Origin: Flavobacteriaceae bacterium MAR_2009_75
GTDB lineage: Bacteria > Bacteroidota > Bacteroidia > Flavobacteriales > Flavobacteriaceae
Direction: 5' to 3'
Length of the DNA stretch: 64,000 nt
NCBI GenBank assembly: GCA_002813285.1
Contig: PHTZ01000001.1
Span: 642,501-706,500 of the forward strand
Shown here: piece by piece, positions 27,692 through 36,514 of the stretch
Position numbering within the stretch: position 1 is the stretch's first letter
Layout: every line of letters starts with the position of its first letter
The notes under the pieces: model-generated
Databases searched by the model: none
Told to the model about the DNA's origin: nothing
The model's input: the letters and a program-made list of their open reading frames with translations, nothing else
Translations under genes and position numbers: made by a program

Positions 27692-27952
27692 TTAGCTCTT
27701 GGTTGTTGCTTCCGCTATTTTCGGGTTGATGTCCAGATGACCTTGATTCCATATATGTTTTTCATTTTCATCTGATTTATCCGTTCGTATTTTGAGGTAG
27801 AAACCAATTGGTAATTTAAAGGAAATAACCCTCCCTTTTCTGTAAAAAATCTACAAGCAGAGACCTATCTTCTTTGGGTATTCATTGTTCCGCAGCTCGA
27901 CAACATCCAGCCTTTGCTTCTCGCTTAAAGTTTCGATTTCTCTAAATTTCAT
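27692..27952 (-). pseudogene. Frame interrupted by an amber codon; start resembles a GNAT acetyltransferase
   Basis: From ATG at 27952 the frame reads 33 residues (MKFREIETLSEKQRLDVVEL, then RNNEYPKKI), a TAG at 27851-27853, and then 52 more residues in the same frame to TAA at 27692. The beginning resembles the N-terminus of some GNAT-family N-acetyltransferases. The part after the amber, with KSDENEKHIWNQGHLDINP, is not recognised. A decayed gene fragment is the simplest reading; the identification is weak. Confidence 0.35.
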
Positions 27953-27991
27953 AACGAACCGATATATTCAGGTCATCCGCAGTCCTACCGA

Positions 27992-29443
27992 TTATTCGCT
28001 CAATTCTTTTATCATTTTGTTCGAATAATCAATTTGACGTTGATACTCACTTGTTGCGACCTCGGTAACTTTTTTAAAGTATTCAACTGCCTTTTCTTTA
28101 TTTCCATCTGATTTATAGAATTGTGCCAATCCAAAATAGCCTCCCAAATAATGTGGATATTCTGTTTTTACCAATTCAAATAGGCTAAGCGCCTTTTCAC
28201 GCTCATTTTTCATATACCTAAAACCGAGAGAGACCAAATCATTTTCTACAACATCGTATTTTGTAGCATCAGCTTTTAGCTGATTAAATTTTTCCGTACT
28301 ATTTTCAATTCCATTCTCTTCAATGTCCTTTTCAAGCAGCACATCTGCGGGTATAGGAATTTTACCCTCTGAATAATAGCTCGCCAAAAAATTTGCTTTG
28401 CGGCCTAGTCCCCCATAATCCGTGGTATTTGTATAAATCACCACCGTAATTTTCTCTGAAGGAATTCTCAAAGCATAATTTAAAAAACCTGTAGTGCTAC
28501 CCCCATGCATCACATATTTTCTATCATTTTTTATATCAATCTGCCACCCAAAACCATAGCCCTTTCCATCAGTTTTTCCATTTTCGTCCCAATTGGAAAA
28601 AGCATCGTTTATTAATTCTGACTTTATGAGTGTTTTATCATGCAAACTGCTATCCCATTGCACATAATCGCTAACAGATGAGTAAATACCACCATCGCCT
28701 TGAATGGCCGACCATAAATTTTGGTCTTTATTTTCATATATGGTATCATTGAATTTATACCCATAGGCACGATTCTTGATCGGGTGGCCTTTGATATAAA
28801 CGGTGCTATTGGTCATACCCGTTTTTTCAAATATTTCTTGATGCATAAACTCTTTAAAAGATTTGCCCGAAACCCTTTCAATAATCATGGCTAAAACAGC
28901 ATAGCCCGAATTACTGTATTTGAATTTGGAATTCGCCGGAAATAAAAGACTGTCTTGTTGCACTAGAAGGTCGAGTACCACTTTATCGACCAGCTGTTCT
29001 TCTGCATCATGGGGGTATAGCTTAGAATATTCTTGCAAGCCAGAGCGATGTGTAAGAAGGTTTTTAATTGTAATTTCTTTTCCGTATTCGGGAAACTCTG
29101 GTATTACTTCTGTCAATCTTGTGTCGTACTTTAATTTCCCCTGGTCAATCAGAATCAAAATACCCATGGCAGTAAATTGCTTTGTTACCGATCCAAGGCG
29201 ATAATTTGTGTTACAATTGGCACGAATTTTATTTTCTAAATCGGCATAGCCAAAACTTTGACAATCTTCGATTTGGCCATCTTTAATGACAATGAAACTT
29301 GCGCTCGGTTTTTCCCCTATATAATCTTTGAATAGAAAATTTATAATTTCTTGTTTCGTTTCTTTCTTTTCTGCTCGTTTCTCGGAAGGCTCGCGCGCAC
29401 CCATAAGAATTAAAAGTGCCAATGCTAGAGGTGTATATTTCAT
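27992..29443 (-). CDS. Serine hydrolase, class C beta-lactamase family, with helical-repeat tail
   Basis: A 483-residue exported protein with an N-terminal signal segment (MKYTPLALALLILMG). The beta-lactamase/DD-peptidase fold shows the nucleophile motif SVTK, YSNSGYA for the tyrosine motif, and HGGSTTGF. The last 100 residues (LSLFELVKTEYPHYLGGYFG through KAVEYFKKVTEVA) form TPR-like helices. The substrate may be D-amino-acid peptides or esters. Its neighbours on both sides are degraded genes, so it may be part of an acquired segment. Confidence 0.88.
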   Translation of the reverse strand: MKYTPLALALLILMGAREPSEKRAEKKETKQEIINFLFKDYIGEKPSASFIVIKDGQIEDCQSFGYADLENKIRANCNTNYRLGSVTKQFTAMGILILIDQGKLKYDTRLTEVIPEFPEYGKEITIKNLLTHRSGLQEYSKLYPHDAEEQLVDKVVLDLLVQQDSLLFPANSKFKYSNSGYAVLAMIIERVSGKSFKEFMHQEIFEKTGMTNSTVYIKGHPIKNRAYGYKFNDTIYENKDQNLWSAIQGDGGIYSSVSDYVQWDSSLHDKTLIKSELINDAFSNWDENGKTDGKGYGFGWQIDIKNDRKYVMHGGSTTGFLNYALRIPSEKITVVIYTNTTDYGGLGRKANFLASYYSEGKIPIPADVLLEKDIEENGIENSTEKFNQLKADATKYDVVENDLVSLGFRYMKNEREKALSLFELVKTEYPHYLGGYFGLAQFYKSDGNKEKAVEYFKKVTEVATSEYQRQIDYSNKMIKELSE

Positions 29444-29625
29444 TTTCTATTAATTATGTGCGAGTTACCTACAAAGAAGCAATAAAGAAATTTTCATTTC
29501 AATAAAATTCTGAAAACCAAAAGCCTATGATATGAAATTATCTTTTCTTAAGTGCCCAACTTATCAGATTTCATATGCTAATTTTCAAAGAAATCAATTC
29601 GGCTCTTTACATCTTTTAGCCCGAA

Positions 29626-30117
29626 TTAGAATGCATAATTTAATGCATCTCCAACAATATCGTAAATACTTGTCTTCAAGTTTTTTATGCCGAACATGAA
29701 AATAAGCCCCACCAATACAAAACCACAAACTATAAGCCCATTGTCAGATTAAGTTCTGAACTAAATATAGCTAAGATAAAAACAACTAAACCGAAGCAGG
29801 TAGTTAAGAAAATTAGAGGCCCCAAATTAACATAGCTAACGATTTCAATTTTATGGTCTGGAACCTCTCTTAGCTCGATAACACCCTGTCTGAAAATTTT
29901 CGCCCCTTCAATTTTGTTGTCTCCCGTATGCGTTGTAAATCTAGGGAGCATATCTAAAAAATACGTTTGTACTACTTTGTTCAGTCTCAAACTTTCGTTT
30001 TTGAAGCTCACTTTGAACCGCTTCCAAGAATATTTTAGAATCAAAGTCAAAACTCTTTACAATATTGAGTTTTCTACTTTGTTTCAGTTTAAAAGTAAAG
30101 TTATTTTCATCTTTCAT
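29626..30117 (-). pseudogene. Two-helix membrane protein gene with two compensating frameshifts
   Basis: From ATG at 30117 the frame reads MKDENNFTFKLKQSRKLNIV and on to VFFRYAP, then hits TAG at about 29943. The next frame continues smoothly with RFTTHTGDNKIEGAKIFRQG and a hydrophobic helix (LGPLIFLTTCFGLVVFILAI) until about 29738. The original frame then resumes with a second helix (GLIVCGFVLVGLIFMF) to TAA at 29626. Shifts of +1 near 29943 and -1 near 29738 explain this; start and stop are in phase (164 codons). It is either a real pseudogene or two sequencing errors. The family is not recognised. Confidence 0.6.
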
Positions 30118-30299
30118 TCTGAAATCTTCTTGACTGTATTAATTCTAAAGTTGAATTAAATTACAGGATTTTAAGTCTTAGCTATGGCAAGAACCAGCAA
30201 CAAGATAAAGATTTTCTTACAACTAAATTTGAGGAAAAGCGTAATTTCAATAAATAAAGAGTTTACTGTTAGCGACAAACATCACCTCTGTTATTTCAG

Positions 30300-31781
30300 C
30301 TATTTTCGCTGTAGACCGCTCAACGACACAAGCATAAGCGCCAATACAATCAGGCCTGCAGTTGCAATGGCCCCTACAATAATCGGGTCGACGGTACATT
30401 CGAGCCAAGTAAATTCATCTGGTAGGTTTCTCATAAATGTACCCCAGATAATAATGAGAATACTAAAAAGTACCGAGACGATACCTTGCCAGTTTTTTAG
30501 CTTTACATTAAAAATGGCCAGAAGAAATAGCCCTAGAATACCCCCGCCAAAAATACCGGAGATTTGCCACCAGATATCTAGCGCACTTTTGGCATTGATC
30601 ATCAACAGGCCGAACAATACCCCGAATATGCCCCAAACAATGGTCATTAATCTTAGAAAACCGATACTACTTTTTTCCGAAGCATCTGGTTTAAAAAATT
30701 TCTTGTAATAATCTAAGTAGAGTACGGTTGCCGATGAGTTCAATGCTGAATCTACGGTACTCATCGATGCCGCCAATATGGCCGCTATGATTAATCCTTT
30801 GAGCCCTACAGGCAGTTCGGTCGCGATAAAAAACGGAAAAACCTCATCACCCCTGATAATAGAAGCGTCCAACGTATGACCACCACCCGAATAAAAAGCG
30901 AACATGGCCGTGCCTATGTATAGAAAAATAGCGGTCAGGGGCAAGTAAATCAACATAGCGATCCAAACCGATCTCTTTGCTTTCTTTTCGCTTGACACCG
31001 CACTATATTTTTGGGTATAGTTCTGATCGGCCATTAGATTTCTGATATTTTCGGTCACCCCATAAATAATCATTACCCATATCGTACGGCTGCTCAAAGA
31101 GAGCGAAGTATCCCCTAAACTAAACTTATTGGCATCGAAGGCATTTTGAATCAAAAAATCGGGTTTAGAAAATACTTCAGTGGTTAAAATGTAAGCACTG
31201 AACAGTAATCCCCCGACCATTATTACCGATTGTAGAACATCCGTCCATATTACGGCTTCCATCCCTCCCATCAACGTATAGGCAATCGTGAGAATGCCGA
31301 TAATGACTATCAATAATCGAATATCGACATCGACAAAAGAGGTAAGTAACAGTGAAGATAGGTAGAGAATTACTGCGGTTCTACCTACCATAAAAAGAAC
31401 AAATGAGAAAGAAGCATATATTCGCCCCCATCCCCCTATTTTTTCTTCAAGATACTGGTATACGGAAATGATATTGTTTTTTCGGTAATGAGGTATCACG
31501 TATTTTGTTACGAACCAAGCCACAGGTAATGCCGTCAACGCAAATAATATGGGGTGCCAATTGTCGTCAAAAGCTTTGCCGGGTACGGCGATATAAGAAA
31601 TACTACTGGTATAGGCACTCATAACCGCTATACCTGCTGCCCAAGAGGGTATGCCCATACCCGCTACCATAAATTCTTGCGAAGTTTTGGTCTTTCGCAT
31701 GAAATATATGCCCATGGCCAACATGACTAGCCCATATAAAATTAAGATGACCGTATCTACCGTACCTAGCTGATAGTTCAT
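30300..31781 (-). CDS. Sodium:solute symporter (SSS family)
   Basis: A 493-residue inner-membrane transporter with about 13 hydrophobic helices. It starts with the SSS-type first helix (VDTVILILYGLVMLAMGIYF) and contains SAYTSSISYIAVPGKAFDDN, AYTLMGGMEAVIWTD and AAILAASMSTVDSALNSSAT, the last being the conserved sodium-site region of helix 8. It follows the DapA-family gene after 15 bp, so it probably imports that enzyme's substrate or a precursor. Sialic acid transport is possible but not shown. Confidence 0.92.
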   Translation of the reverse strand: MNYQLGTVDTVILILYGLVMLAMGIYFMRKTKTSQEFMVAGMGIPSWAAGIAVMSAYTSSISYIAVPGKAFDDNWHPILFALTALPVAWFVTKYVIPHYRKNNIISVYQYLEEKIGGWGRIYASFSFVLFMVGRTAVILYLSSLLLTSFVDVDIRLLIVIIGILTIAYTLMGGMEAVIWTDVLQSVIMVGGLLFSAYILTTEVFSKPDFLIQNAFDANKFSLGDTSLSLSSRTIWVMIIYGVTENIRNLMADQNYTQKYSAVSSEKKAKRSVWIAMLIYLPLTAIFLYIGTAMFAFYSGGGHTLDASIIRGDEVFPFFIATELPVGLKGLIIAAILAASMSTVDSALNSSATVLYLDYYKKFFKPDASEKSSIGFLRLMTIVWGIFGVLFGLLMINAKSALDIWWQISGIFGGGILGLFLLAIFNVKLKNWQGIVSVLFSILIIIWGTFMRNLPDEFTWLECTVDPIIVGAIATAGLIVLALMLVSLSGLQRK

Positions 31782-31796
31782 ATTCGCTATATATTT

Positions 31797-32708
31797 CTAA
31801 TTGATCGAATCTTCTTGTAGTTGCCGAATATAACCATCTATTAGCTTTCGACGCTTTTCATCGAACCGACGTAAAGGTAACGCCATATGATCATCACAAA
31901 TATTCAGTACCGAAAGGGCACACTTGATACCCTTTACAAATCGAGAATTGTACATGCCTACTTTATAAATCGAATCTTGAATAAACTGCACTTTTTTGTT
32001 CAGTTGTTCGACCAAAGCCAAATCATTATTCAGTGCTGCATTGTATAGATCTACATATAACTTGGGTTGAAAATTGGCTCCGCCGGCAACCGACCCATGC
32101 CCACCATTCGAAACGGTATTGCTTAAAAAAGACTCCGTGCCGGCAATAATGGAAAAATTAGAGTCGTTTTTAAAGGTCTGTATTAAAGAGAGTAAATAAT
32201 CTATATCTCCTGAACTGTCTTTGACCCCAATTGCTCCAAGTTGTTTCGCTTGCTTTACAAAGTTTACAGACAAGTGCATTTTGGTACAGCTCGGCATATT
32301 ATAGAGAACAAAAGGTAAGGTAAGTTCGGCGACCAAACTTACGAGGTAATCGTGCATTTCATTTTCCGAAATCGGAAAATAAAACGGTGGAGCAACCACA
32401 ACTGCATCTGCACCTGCTGTTTGAGCATGTTTGCTAAGTATCACGCTAGATTTAAAGACCGTATCGGTTATACCTACAAGTACTTGAACCCTATTGTCTA
32501 TAATTTCACAGGCCCTGTCGATCAACTCTTTTTTAAGCTCAAAACTTAAACTTGGTGCTTCCCCCGTTGTACCCAATAGAAAAATACCGTGAACACCGCC
32601 ATCGATCAAATGCTCGATAAGCCGTTCTAGCCCGCTGACATCTAAATTTCCTTCCGCAGTAAGGGGGGTTACCATTGGTGGAATCACTCCTTTTAAGATA
32701 GTATCCAT
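31797..32708 (-). CDS. DapA/N-acetylneuraminate lyase family aldolase
   Basis: A 303-residue class I aldolase. It has GTTGEAPSLS (pyruvate-binding loop), the catalytic tyrosine in LYNMPSCT, and the Schiff-base lysine in IGVKDSSGD. Members include dihydrodipicolinate synthase, sialic acid lyase and keto-deoxy-sugar aldolases. The place next to a symporter and an AraC regulator argues for a catabolic lyase rather than lysine biosynthesis. No epimerase or kinase for sialic acid is nearby, so the substrate stays open. Confidence 0.88.
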   Translation of the reverse strand: MDTILKGVIPPMVTPLTAEGNLDVSGLERLIEHLIDGGVHGIFLLGTTGEAPSLSFELKKELIDRACEIIDNRVQVLVGITDTVFKSSVILSKHAQTAGADAVVVAPPFYFPISENEMHDYLVSLVAELTLPFVLYNMPSCTKMHLSVNFVKQAKQLGAIGVKDSSGDIDYLLSLIQTFKNDSNFSIIAGTESFLSNTVSNGGHGSVAGGANFQPKLYVDLYNAALNNDLALVEQLNKKVQFIQDSIYKVGMYNSRFVKGIKCALSVLNICDDHMALPLRRFDEKRRKLIDGYIRQLQEDSIN

Positions 32709-32844
32709 AAAATATATATGTCTAACAAAAGAAACTGAAATATTAAGAGAACACCACCATTATTTTATATATATCTGATATTATTTTAACTTTAATTATA
32801 TCATAATTATGTAATATTGAGCAAAACAGTTAAAAATACCGAAA

Positions 32845-33693
32845 ATGGAGTTTGTAATTGAAAAGATTTATGTGCCGAATAACCACTCCTTTATTTCAAG
32901 GGAGCTACCGTTATCGCGCAATGCGCGAATACACTCCCACAAAAATTTCGAACTGAACTTTATTACTTCTGGTGAAGGAAGAAGAATAGTAGGCGATAAT
33001 ATTTCGCAGTTCGAGAAAGGCGATTTGGTATTACTCGGCCCCGAATTGCCCCACTGCTGGGAATTTGTAGATAGCGACGAAAATCAAATGGCCACTTGTA
33101 TTGTTACCCATTTTTCAGAAAATATAGTTGATTCGAATTTTTTTAAAATACCCGAACTTGAGAAGGTAGTAGACCTACTCAAAAAAGCCACTAGAGGGGT
33201 CAGGTTCAAGACCAACAATAACGATATTATATACCATGAACTTCAAGCGCTCACAAAAAAAGACGGACTAGAATATTTTATAGGCCTACTTAAAGTGTTC
33301 AATTACCTTCTTCAAGTCGAAGAATGGGAGATACTTTCAAAACCGGTGAACCGGTCTTCGGTCTTTTCTAAGAATGTCGATAAAATCAATAAAATTTATG
33401 AGTATGTTTTTCAGTCGATACAAGACGGCGTAAAACTTGAAGAAGCTGCAAGTGTATTAAATATGGCACCTAGCTCATTTTGTAGGTTTTTCAAGAAAAA
33501 GACGGGCCAAACTTTTATGGAATATGTAAAAAATGTTCGCGTAGGTATCGCGGCCAAACTTCTTGCCGAAACCGATAAACAAATTACCCAAATTTGCTTT
33601 GAAAGCGGTTACAACAACCTGGCCAATTTTAACCATTACTTTAAGGCAAGTATGGGCAAAACACCTTCTGAATATCGAAAAAATTTCAGGTAA
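32845..33693 (+). CDS. AraC-family transcriptional regulator
   Basis: A 282-residue regulator. The N-terminal cupin-like sensing domain includes RNARIHSHKNFELNFITSGE and GDLVLLGPELPHCWEF. The C-terminal part (about 185-282) carries two helix-turn-helix motifs, the second ending in GYNNLANFNHYFKASMGKTP and SEYRKNFR, typical of AraC/XylS. It is divergent from the aldolase-symporter pair across 136 bp, and very likely controls it in response to a sugar-like ligand. Confidence 0.92.
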   Translation: MEFVIEKIYVPNNHSFISRELPLSRNARIHSHKNFELNFITSGEGRRIVGDNISQFEKGDLVLLGPELPHCWEFVDSDENQMATCIVTHFSENIVDSNFFKIPELEKVVDLLKKATRGVRFKTNNNDIIYHELQALTKKDGLEYFIGLLKVFNYLLQVEEWEILSKPVNRSSVFSKNVDKINKIYEYVFQSIQDGVKLEEAASVLNMAPSSFCRFFKKKTGQTFMEYVKNVRVGIAAKLLAETDKQITQICFESGYNNLANFNHYFKASMGKTPSEYRKNFR

Positions 33694-33839
33694 CTTAAAA
33701 ACCACACGACTATATCTATTAAAAGTAGATTTTAAAAGTTTAACATGAGGCAATAGTAACGAACACTACTGTAAGACAAAAGATTAAATACAATCTAACT
33801 TTTCTGTATATTTACGGAAGTAACCTATACTTATTTACC

Positions 33840-34241
33840 ATGAATATTCTCTTCATAGAAGATGATGCGATTGAAACCATGAAGTTTAAACGTACTCTTT
33901 CTAAACTTAATGCACAGCACAAAATTACCGAGGCAAAAAATGGTGAAGAAGCGTTAGAAGTCTTGGGGTCCGATAATCAATTACCCGATATTATACTTTT
34001 AGATCTGAACATGCCCCGTATGAGCGGCATAGAATTTCTTAAAATTTTAAAAGCGGATGACCATTATAAATACCTGCCTACAATAATGCTCACAACATCT
34101 GAAAATCGTGCAGATTTGTTGGAATGTTATAAAATCGGAATTGCCGGGTACATTTTAAAGCCCTTAAAATATGAAGATTACGAAGAAAAAATTATCAAGG
34201 TAATTCAGTATTGGGAGGTGAGCGAACTTGTCAAGGCATAA
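33840..34241 (+). CDS. Single-domain response regulator (CheY/Rcp1-like)
   Basis: A 133-residue receiver domain with no output domain. Asp8/Asp9, phospho-acceptor Asp55 (in LLDLNMPRMSG), Thr85/Thr86 and Lys107 (in YILKPL) are in place, so it should be phosphorylated. It opens a set containing H-NOX, two kinases, a FIST sensor and an Hpt protein. It may act as phosphate shuttle or sink for these kinases. It is separated from H-NOX by 120 bp that hold a weak TACATTTA promoter-like motif (34301-34308), so it may be transcribed separately. Confidence 0.93.
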   Translation: MNILFIEDDAIETMKFKRTLSKLNAQHKITEAKNGEEALEVLGSDNQLPDIILLDLNMPRMSGIEFLKILKADDHYKYLPTIMLTTSENRADLLECYKIGIAGYILKPLKYEDYEEKIIKVIQYWEVSELVKA

Positions 34242-34361
34242 GGTTTATAACACATTTCTTACAATTCACAACATTTATTTTACAAAAGAAAGCATTTTCC
34301 TACATTTATACTAAATTAATGGAACCATTCAAAGGTTCTAATTTCTAAAATTTAGTGTAAA

Positions 34362-34904
34362 ATGAAAGGAATTGTTTTTACCGAGTTTCTCGAAATGGTA
34401 GAGGAGAAATTTGGCCTCGAAGTAGTAGACTCTATCATCGAAGATGCCGACTTGCCATCTAATGGGATCTATACGGCAATCGGCACTTATGAGTTTAATG
34501 AAATGGTCAGCCTTATTACCAATTTAAGTAGCACGGTCAAAATTGATGCCGATACCCTTATCTACACCTTCGGGCATTACCTTTTCACCAGTCTTGGTAA
34601 GGCACACCCTGAAGTAATTAAGAGCTATACCAATCCCTTGGGTCTATTATACTCTATCGAAGACCATATTCACGTACATGTTCAAAAAATTTATCCCGAA
34701 GCCGAACTACCTACTTTTAAGATATTGGACAAGACCGACAACTCCTTATCTATGGTATATTCCTCTTCTCGAGGGCTTTATAGATTGGCCCATGGTCTAA
34801 TCGAAAAATGCTTCGAGCACTATAACAGTTCTGCTCAAGTTTCTTACAATTTAATTAAAGAAGACGGTACCGAGGTACAATTCGACATTATTCAAAATGG
34901 ATAG
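34362..34904 (+). CDS. H-NOX domain protein (haem nitric-oxide sensor)
   Basis: A 180-residue stand-alone H-NOX. The proximal haem ligand is predicted as His104 in DHIHVHVQKIYPEAELP, and the haem-propionate motif Y-x-S-x-R is YSSSR at 133-137. By comparison with the oxygen-binding thermophile H-NOX (distal Tyr140), the aligned position is Leu142, so this one should prefer NO to oxygen. The gene overlaps the next kinase gene by 8 bp, and H-NOX proteins usually control such a neighbouring kinase. It is cytoplasmic. Confidence 0.93.
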   Translation: MKGIVFTEFLEMVEEKFGLEVVDSIIEDADLPSNGIYTAIGTYEFNEMVSLITNLSSTVKIDADTLIYTFGHYLFTSLGKAHPEVIKSYTNPLGLLYSIEDHIHVHVQKIYPEAELPTFKILDKTDNSLSMVYSSSRGLYRLAHGLIEKCFEHYNSSAQVSYNLIKEDGTEVQFDIIQNG

Positions 34905-36504
34905 TAAAGAAGTTACTTTATTAAAAAGGGCCCTAGAGCGTCAGAAATTGGCCCGTATACAAGCTGAAAAAATCTTAGAGACCAAATCTAAAGAACTATA
35001 CGACGTAAGCCGTCACCTAAAGGCCGCCAATAGTAAGCTAGAGAATTTAATCAATAAGAAACACTCAGACTTCAGCGATTCTTTTATGGACATCATTGAC
35101 CCCTATGTTATCATGGACATGGAGTACAATGTTATCACCATGAACGATTCTGCTATCGATTTTCTGGGTTACGACCATAGAAAAGAGAACCTTAACGTAG
35201 GTCGATTGGTGCATTCAGACTATATACCTTATACACTTCAGGCCTTTCAAACTTTAAGCGAAGTAGGCTCGCTCAAAAACTATCGTGCCAAAATCGTTGT
35301 AAAGAACAAGGCTCATAAATATATTCAGATCAATTGTAGTTTAATATATGATACCGAGGGTAAGCCAATCGGTTCTCATGGTATAATTCGCGATATTAGC
35401 CAAGAGACTGAAATAAAGACCTTACTTGCTGAACAGAGAAAACAACTCAGTATTATTATCGATAACTCACCTTTGGGCATTGCCCTTAAGGTCGATGGAA
35501 AAATTACCAAGGCCAACCCCAGTTTTTCGAATTTACTTGGGTATTCTCAAAATGAACTGAAAGATTTCTCACTTCAAGAGCTCACGGTTTGTTATGATGA
35601 AGATAAATGTAACGAGTTCATTGATAGTCTTGATAACGGCTCAGATACGGTCTCACTGACCAAAGAATACATTCGAAAAAATGGTAGTACGTTTTTGGCA
35701 AAGACCAATATTAGTGCCGTAAGAGATGAACAAGGTACTATAGAGTATCAAGTAGTTGTAATAGAAGATATTACCAAAGAAAAAGAACTTGAAAATCAAA
35801 AGGAAGAGCTTCTTACCGAACTTGAATCGAGCAATAAAAACTTACAAGAATACGCACATATAGTCTCGCACGACTTAAAGTCTCCTTTGAGAAGTATCAG
35901 TGCCCTTGCCTCGTGGATTAAAGAAGACTACCAAGATAAATTAGATGAGGCCGGTCAACAGCAACTTTCGCTGATGCAAGAAAAAGTAGAATCTATGGAT
36001 AAGCTGATCCAAGGTATTCTTGAATATTCAACAGCCAACAGCTCGCAACTTAAAAGTAGTGAAGTCGATTTGAACGAAGTAATTTCGACAATCAAGGAAA
36101 CTATTTTTATACCTGATCATGTAAATGTAGAGGTTCCTGAAAAATTACCTACAATACAAGCTGACCGTACCAAGATGCAACAGCTTTTTCAAAATATAAT
36201 CGGTAATGCCGTAGCCCATATCGAGAGAGAAGTAGGGCTTGTTCAAGTACATTTTAAAAACAACAAAGAACATTATCATTTTATTATAGAAGATAATGGT
36301 GTAGGCATACCGGAAGAGTATCACAAAAAAATCTTTCAAATATTTCAGTCCATAGGAAATAAAGAGCGCTCTACAGGTATTGGTCTATCGATAGTCAAGA
36401 AAATTGTTGATCGTTACGAGGGTGAGGTTTGGGTCGATAGTGAAGTCGGTGTAGGAACTGAATTTCAATTTACATTAAAAAAATCAGTTCTAAACGAACA
36501 GTAA
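34897..36504 (+). CDS. PAS-domain histidine kinase, presumed H-NOX partner
   Basis: A 535-residue soluble kinase. The N-terminal coiled coil (ALERQKLARIQAEKILETKS, then KELYDVSRHLKAAN) is of the type seen in H-NOX/NosP-associated kinases. Two PAS domains follow (about 62-175 and 183-298), then HisKA with phospho-acceptor His325 in AHIVSHDLKSP, then HATPase with DNGVGIPEEYHKKIF and STGIGLSIVKKIV. There is no receiver domain and no membrane segment. It overlaps the H-NOX gene by 8 bp. H-NOX with or without NO probably tunes its autophosphorylation. Confidence 0.92.
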   Translation: MDSKEVTLLKRALERQKLARIQAEKILETKSKELYDVSRHLKAANSKLENLINKKHSDFSDSFMDIIDPYVIMDMEYNVITMNDSAIDFLGYDHRKENLNVGRLVHSDYIPYTLQAFQTLSEVGSLKNYRAKIVVKNKAHKYIQINCSLIYDTEGKPIGSHGIIRDISQETEIKTLLAEQRKQLSIIIDNSPLGIALKVDGKITKANPSFSNLLGYSQNELKDFSLQELTVCYDEDKCNEFIDSLDNGSDTVSLTKEYIRKNGSTFLAKTNISAVRDEQGTIEYQVVVIEDITKEKELENQKEELLTELESSNKNLQEYAHIVSHDLKSPLRSISALASWIKEDYQDKLDEAGQQQLSLMQEKVESMDKLIQGILEYSTANSSQLKSSEVDLNEVISTIKETIFIPDHVNVEVPEKLPTIQADRTKMQQLFQNIIGNAVAHIEREVGLVQVHFKNNKEHYHFIIEDNGVGIPEEYHKKIFQIFQSIGNKERSTGIGLSIVKKIVDRYEGEVWVDSEVGVGTEFQFTLKKSVLNEQ

Positions 36505-36514
36505 AAGCATAAAA

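Noticed and set aside
30184-30708. Plus-strand frame of 174 codons
   Set aside because: Most of it is antisense to the sodium symporter gene; composition reflects the complementary hydrophobic codons.
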